From NCBI GenBank assembly GCA_903896915.1, contig CAITZN010000408.1, positions 1 through 8,718 of the forward strand: DNA of 8,718 bases, in the 5' to 3' direction. Source of the DNA: an uncultured bacterium (GTDB lineage: Bacteria; Desulfobacterota; Desulfobulbia; Desulfobulbales; Desulfobulbaceae). This document shows, piece by piece, positions 6,155 to 8,718 of the stretch. The notes beneath the pieces are model-generated. The model saw only the letters and a program-made list of their open reading frames with translations, was not told where the DNA came from and did not search any database. Each line of letters starts with the position of its first letter. Position 1 is the stretch's first letter. A program made the position numbers and the translations under genes.

Positions 6155-8575
6155 ATGAGTGAACGGACTGCTGAAACCTATCCTTTGATGCCGCTCCGGG
6201 ATATTGTCCTATTCCCTGGAATGGTCGCACCGTTGGTGGTGGGAAGGAAAAAATCGATTCTGGCGCTTGAGGCAGCCATGGAAAACCGATCGCTCATTTT
6301 TTTGGTTACCCAGAAAGATGCACGAGTGGACGATCCTGAACAACGGCACCTCTACTCCTTGGGGACGCTTGCCTCGGTCATGCAGTTACTGCGTCTGCCC
6401 GACGGGACAATCAAGGCGCTGGTGGAAGGCAAGCGCAGGGCTATCGTCGTCGGAGCCTTCGAAGATGGCGTCGAAGAGGATTCTTTTTATTCCGTCAGAC
6501 TGGTAGAGGCACCTGATGTCGATATCGAACGCGAAGAAGTACAAGCGTATATCCGGGAACTCCGTAAAACCTTTGATCAATACACCCTGAGCAATAAAAA
6601 ACTGCCGAGGGAAGTCCTGAAATCGATTCTTTCACTGGACGATCCTTCCAGGATGGTGGATTTGATCACCTCACATATTCAACTGAAGACTGAAGAAAAA
6701 CAGTCTATCCTCGAATTGATCTCTCTGCCGCAACGCATTACCAAGGTGCTGGAAATTCTTTTCCGGGAGATGGAACTCTCTGAAATGGAGAAGGATATCC
6801 ATGCCAAAGTAAAGAAGAAGATGGGGTCCACGCAGCGCAATTACTATCTTTCAGAGAAGATGCGCGTTATCCAGGAGGAGATGGGGCAAGGTGAAGGGGG
6901 CAGCGATGAGCAGACTGAGCTGCAGCAGGCTATTGATAAAAAGAATCTGCCCAAAGCGGTCAAGGAAAAGGTGCTAAAAGAGTTCAAGAAACTCCGACAA
7001 ATGCCACCTATGTCCGCAGAAACCACCGTGGTCCGTAATTATATCGATGCTATCATCAGTCTGCCCTGGAAAAAGAAATCGCGCTCAAAAATTGATATTG
7101 AGCGGGCCGAAAATGTTCTCAACGAAGATCATTATGGCCTTGAAAAGCCCAAGGAACGCATTCTCGAATATCTGGCGGTCCAGACCCAGGTAAAAAAGAT
7201 TCGTGGACCGATCCTGTGTCTGGTTGGCCCGCCGGGTGTGGGCAAAACTTCGGTGTGCCGGTCAATCGCCAGGGCCATGGGGCGTGAGTTCGTTCGCTTG
7301 TCGCTTGGTGGGGTACGTGACGAGGCGGAAATTCGAGGCCATCGGCGAACCTATATCGGCGCCATGCCCGGCAAAATCATCTTGTCCATGCAAAAGGCCG
7401 GGGTGATCAATCCGGTATTCTGTCTGGATGAAGTCGACAAGATGAGCGTCGATTTTCGCGGTGATCCGTCGTCGGCTCTGCTCGAGGTATTGGATCCAGA
7501 ACAAAACTATGCTTTTAATGACCATTATCTGGATGTGGATTACGATCTTTCCGAAGTTTTTTTCATCACTACAGCTAATACTCTTCATGGTATCCCGGTC
7601 CCCCTGCAGGATCGCATGGAAATCATCCATCTCAATGGTTATACTGAAGAAGACAAGCTGAATATTGCCACTGATTTTCTCCTCCCTAAGCAGTTGGAAG
7701 CCAACGGTTTTAAAAAGGATGAAATTGCTCTCAACGATAAGGCAATTTTTGAAATTATCCGCCGGTATACTAGGGAGGCTGGGGTCCGTAGCCTGGAACG
7801 CACGATCGCTAGTGTTTGCCGCAAGGTGGCCCGTGAGCGGCTCAAAAATAAGGAACCCCGGAAGAAATACCGGATTTCGCCCCAGGCCATCGAGCGCTAC
7901 CTGGGGGTTCCCAAGTATCGTTTCGGCCTGGCCGAAGATCACGATGAGATTGGCTTGACCACCGGCATGGCCTGGACCGAGGTCGGCGGAGAACTGCTGC
8001 AGATCGAAGCCACTATCATGCCCGGTTCCGGCAAGCTGACCATTACCGGCAAGCTCGGTGATGTCATGCAGGAGTCAGCGCAGGCGGCCTTGTCGTATGT
8101 CCGTTCTCGTGCCATGCGCCTCGGGTTGGACTCCGATTTTTATCAGAAAATCGACATTCACGTCCATGTACCTGAAGGGGCTATCCCCAAAGATGGGCCA
8201 TCGGCGGGCATTACTATTGCCACAGCCATTGTCTCGGCTATTCTCAAGCTACCGGTGGACCGTAAACTGGCCATGACCGGCGAAATAACCTTGCGTGGTA
8301 GGATCTTGCCTATCGGCGGGCTTACCGAGAAGCTGTTGGCAGCGAAGCGGGGCAATATAACCAACGTGCTGATTCCTCGTGAAAATGAGCGCAATCTTCG
8401 CGATGTGCCGCTGAAAATTCGTAACAGTCTGACCATCGAACTGGTGGATGATGTCGATGAGGTGCTACATAAGGCGCTGATATTGAGAGAAGGGGAGACC
8501 TTATTTAAGGATGTGTCGCTGGAGTCCATTTTTAATGACTTTACAATCTCCTCACACAATACCCCGGCACAATAG
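6155..8575 (+). CDS. lon: ATP-dependent protease Lon (LonA type)
   Basis: This 806-residue cytoplasmic homohexameric AAA+ protease degrades misfolded and short-lived regulatory proteins. The LonN substrate-binding domain (about 8-200) begins with [14 protein letters not shown], followed by a helical, coiled-coil-prone stretch (about 205-300). The AAA+ module has Walker A GPPGVGKT (358-365, Lys364) and Walker [10 protein letters not shown] (421-429, Asp425, Glu426). The protease domain has the catalytic serine in PKDGPSAG (678-685, Ser683) and the partner lysine in GGLTEK (Lys726), giving the Ser-Lys dyad with the 43-residue spacing of E. coli Lon. No membrane segment is present, so it is LonA rather than LonB. 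The start ATG is 14 bases after clpX with only a weak GAG purine motif (6144-6146), suggesting coupling to clpX translation. No internal promoter was recognised. Confidence 0.98.
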   Translation: MSERTAETYPLMPLRDIVLFPGMVAPLVVGRKKSILALEAAMENRSLIFLVTQKDARVDDPEQRHLYSLGTLASVMQLLRLPDGTIKALVEGKRRAIVVGAFEDGVEEDSFYSVRLVEAPDVDIEREEVQAYIRELRKTFDQYTLSNKKLPREVLKSILSLDDPSRMVDLITSHIQLKTEEKQSILELISLPQRITKVLEILFREMELSEMEKDIHAKVKKKMGSTQRNYYLSEKMRVIQEEMGQGEGGSDEQTELQQAIDKKNLPKAVKEKVLKEFKKLRQMPPMSAETTVVRNYIDAIISLPWKKKSRSKIDIERAENVLNEDHYGLEKPKERILEYLAVQTQVKKIRGPILCLVGPPGVGKTSVCRSIARAMGREFVRLSLGGVRDEAEIRGHRRTYIGAMPGKIILSMQKAGVINPVFCLDEVDKMSVDFRGDPSSALLEVLDPEQNYAFNDHYLDVDYDLSEVFFITTANTLHGIPVPLQDRMEIIHLNGYTEEDKLNIATDFLLPKQLEANGFKKDEIALNDKAIFEIIRRYTREAGVRSLERTIASVCRKVARERLKNKEPRKKYRISPQAIERYLGVPKYRFGLAEDHDEIGLTTGMAWTEVGGELLQIEATIMPGSGKLTITGKLGDVMQESAQAALSYVRSRAMRLGLDSDFYQKIDIHVHVPEGAIPKDGPSAGITIATAIVSAILKLPVDRKLAMTGEITLRGRILPIGGLTEKLLAAKRGNITNVLIPRENERNLRDVPLKIRNSLTIELVDDVDEVLHKALILREGETLFKDVSLESIFNDFTISSHNTPAQ

Positions 8576-8589
8576 GTTAAACCATCTCT

Positions 8590-8611
8590 CGGTCTTGCAA
8601 TGAACAGACCG
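8590..8611 (+). terminator. Weak hairpin after lon, possible end of the operon
   Basis: CGGTCT (8590-8595) and AGACCG (8606-8611) form a 6-bp stem with a 10-base loop, starting 14 bases after the lon stop. It lacks a following T-run (GCGGATT follows); the nearest one, TTTTTT at 8642-8647, is too far away. It may mark the operon end or stabilise the 3' end, but it does not fit a standard intrinsic terminator. Confidence 0.3.
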
Positions 8612-8650
8612 CGGATTGAGGTATTACTTTGAAGGGTTTATGTTTTTTGC

Positions 8651-8679
8651 TTGACGGACAATCGCTATCTTGATAAATA
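8651..8679 (+). promoter_or_regulatory. Promoter of the downstream tRNA
   Basis: TTGACG at 8651-8656 is a good -35 box, identical to that of tRNA-Leu, and is preceded by a T-run. A -10 box is less clear: TAAATA at 8674-8679 has 17-base spacing but only 3 of 6 consensus matches. Position, 15 bases before the mature tRNA, supports a dedicated tRNA promoter. Confidence 0.5.
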
Positions 8680-8693
8680 CTCCGTCACCTTAA

Positions 8694-8718
8694 GGGCGAA
8701 TAGCTCAGCTGGGAGAGC
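8694..8718 (+). tRNA. 5' part of a tRNA gene, cut by the window edge (possibly tRNA-Val)
   Basis: Twenty-five bases match a tRNA 5' half: acceptor strand GGGCGAA (8694-8700), TA, D-stem GCTC (8703-8706), D-loop AGCTGGGA, and D-stem GAGC (8715-8718). The anticodon lies beyond the window. The start resembles bacterial valine tRNAs more than others, but an alanine or another isotype with the same D-arm cannot be ruled out. Confidence 0.85.

Noticed and set aside
7262..7942. 226-codon antisense open frame opposite lon (and a similar 210-codon one opposite clpX at 5460-6092)
   Set aside because: Both are contained within highly conserved AAA+ coding sequence, which commonly leaves long antisense frames open.
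8600..8632. 10-codon ORF starting at ATG 8600 after lon
   Set aside because: It has no ribosome binding site, overlaps the weak hairpin, and is too short to support.
2668..8718. Idea that the block between the two tRNA genes is an integrated island
   Set aside because: It contains only core proteostasis genes in a widely conserved order, with no integrase, direct repeats of tRNA ends or foreign genes.

Overview
The window is an ordinary-looking chromosomal segment from a Gram-negative bacterium. The best guess is Desulfobacterota (the former Deltaproteobacteria), possibly a Desulfobulbales-like lineage. This rests on the gene order tRNA-Leu, tig, clpP, clpX, lon and on the general character of the trigger factor and Lon proteins. 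It is inference from memory of family sequences, not a database result. No mobile element, CRISPR array, phage gene or defence cassette is visible.

Left part (1-2600): a divergent pair of accessory metabolic and transport genes. On the minus strand, 63-1067 encodes an AcuI/YhdH-type NADPH-dependent acryloyl-CoA reductase (quinone oxidoreductase superfamily). On the plus strand, 1373-2557 encodes a 12-helix major facilitator superfamily drug/proton antiporter (DHA1 type). They are separated by a 305-base region that carries a good sigma70-type promoter for the reductase, overlapped by a 7-bp dyad that could be an operator. The last bases of the transporter gene contain a near-perfect Shine-Dalgarno followed by a 15-codon ORF.

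Middle and right (2600-8718): a protein-quality-control block framed by two tRNA genes. It starts with a complete tRNA-Leu(UAG), with its own promoter and an encoded CCA. Then come trigger factor (tig, nascent-chain chaperone), ClpP (serine peptidase), ClpX (AAA+ unfoldase) and Lon (ATP-dependent protease), all on the plus strand. clpP and clpX are 2 bases apart and clpX and lon 14 bases apart, so these three form a tight operon. tig is 79 bases upstream of clpP, with a GC-rich hairpin between them. Together they handle folding at the ribosome exit (tig) and regulated or quality-control proteolysis (ClpXP, Lon). All catalytic residues of ClpP, ClpX and Lon can be located. Trigger factor keeps its ribosome-binding signature, but its FKBP-like domain has lost several hallmark residues. 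The window ends inside a second tRNA gene whose upstream region resembles that of tRNA-Leu.

Nothing here looks like a new system. The points most worth a second look are small: the strong-SD micro-ORF at the end of the transporter gene, the operator-like dyad at the acuI promoter, the degenerate FKBP domain of trigger factor, the transporter's unclear start codon, a possible leader ORF before tig, the tig-clpP hairpin, and the shared upstream boxes of the two tRNA genes.
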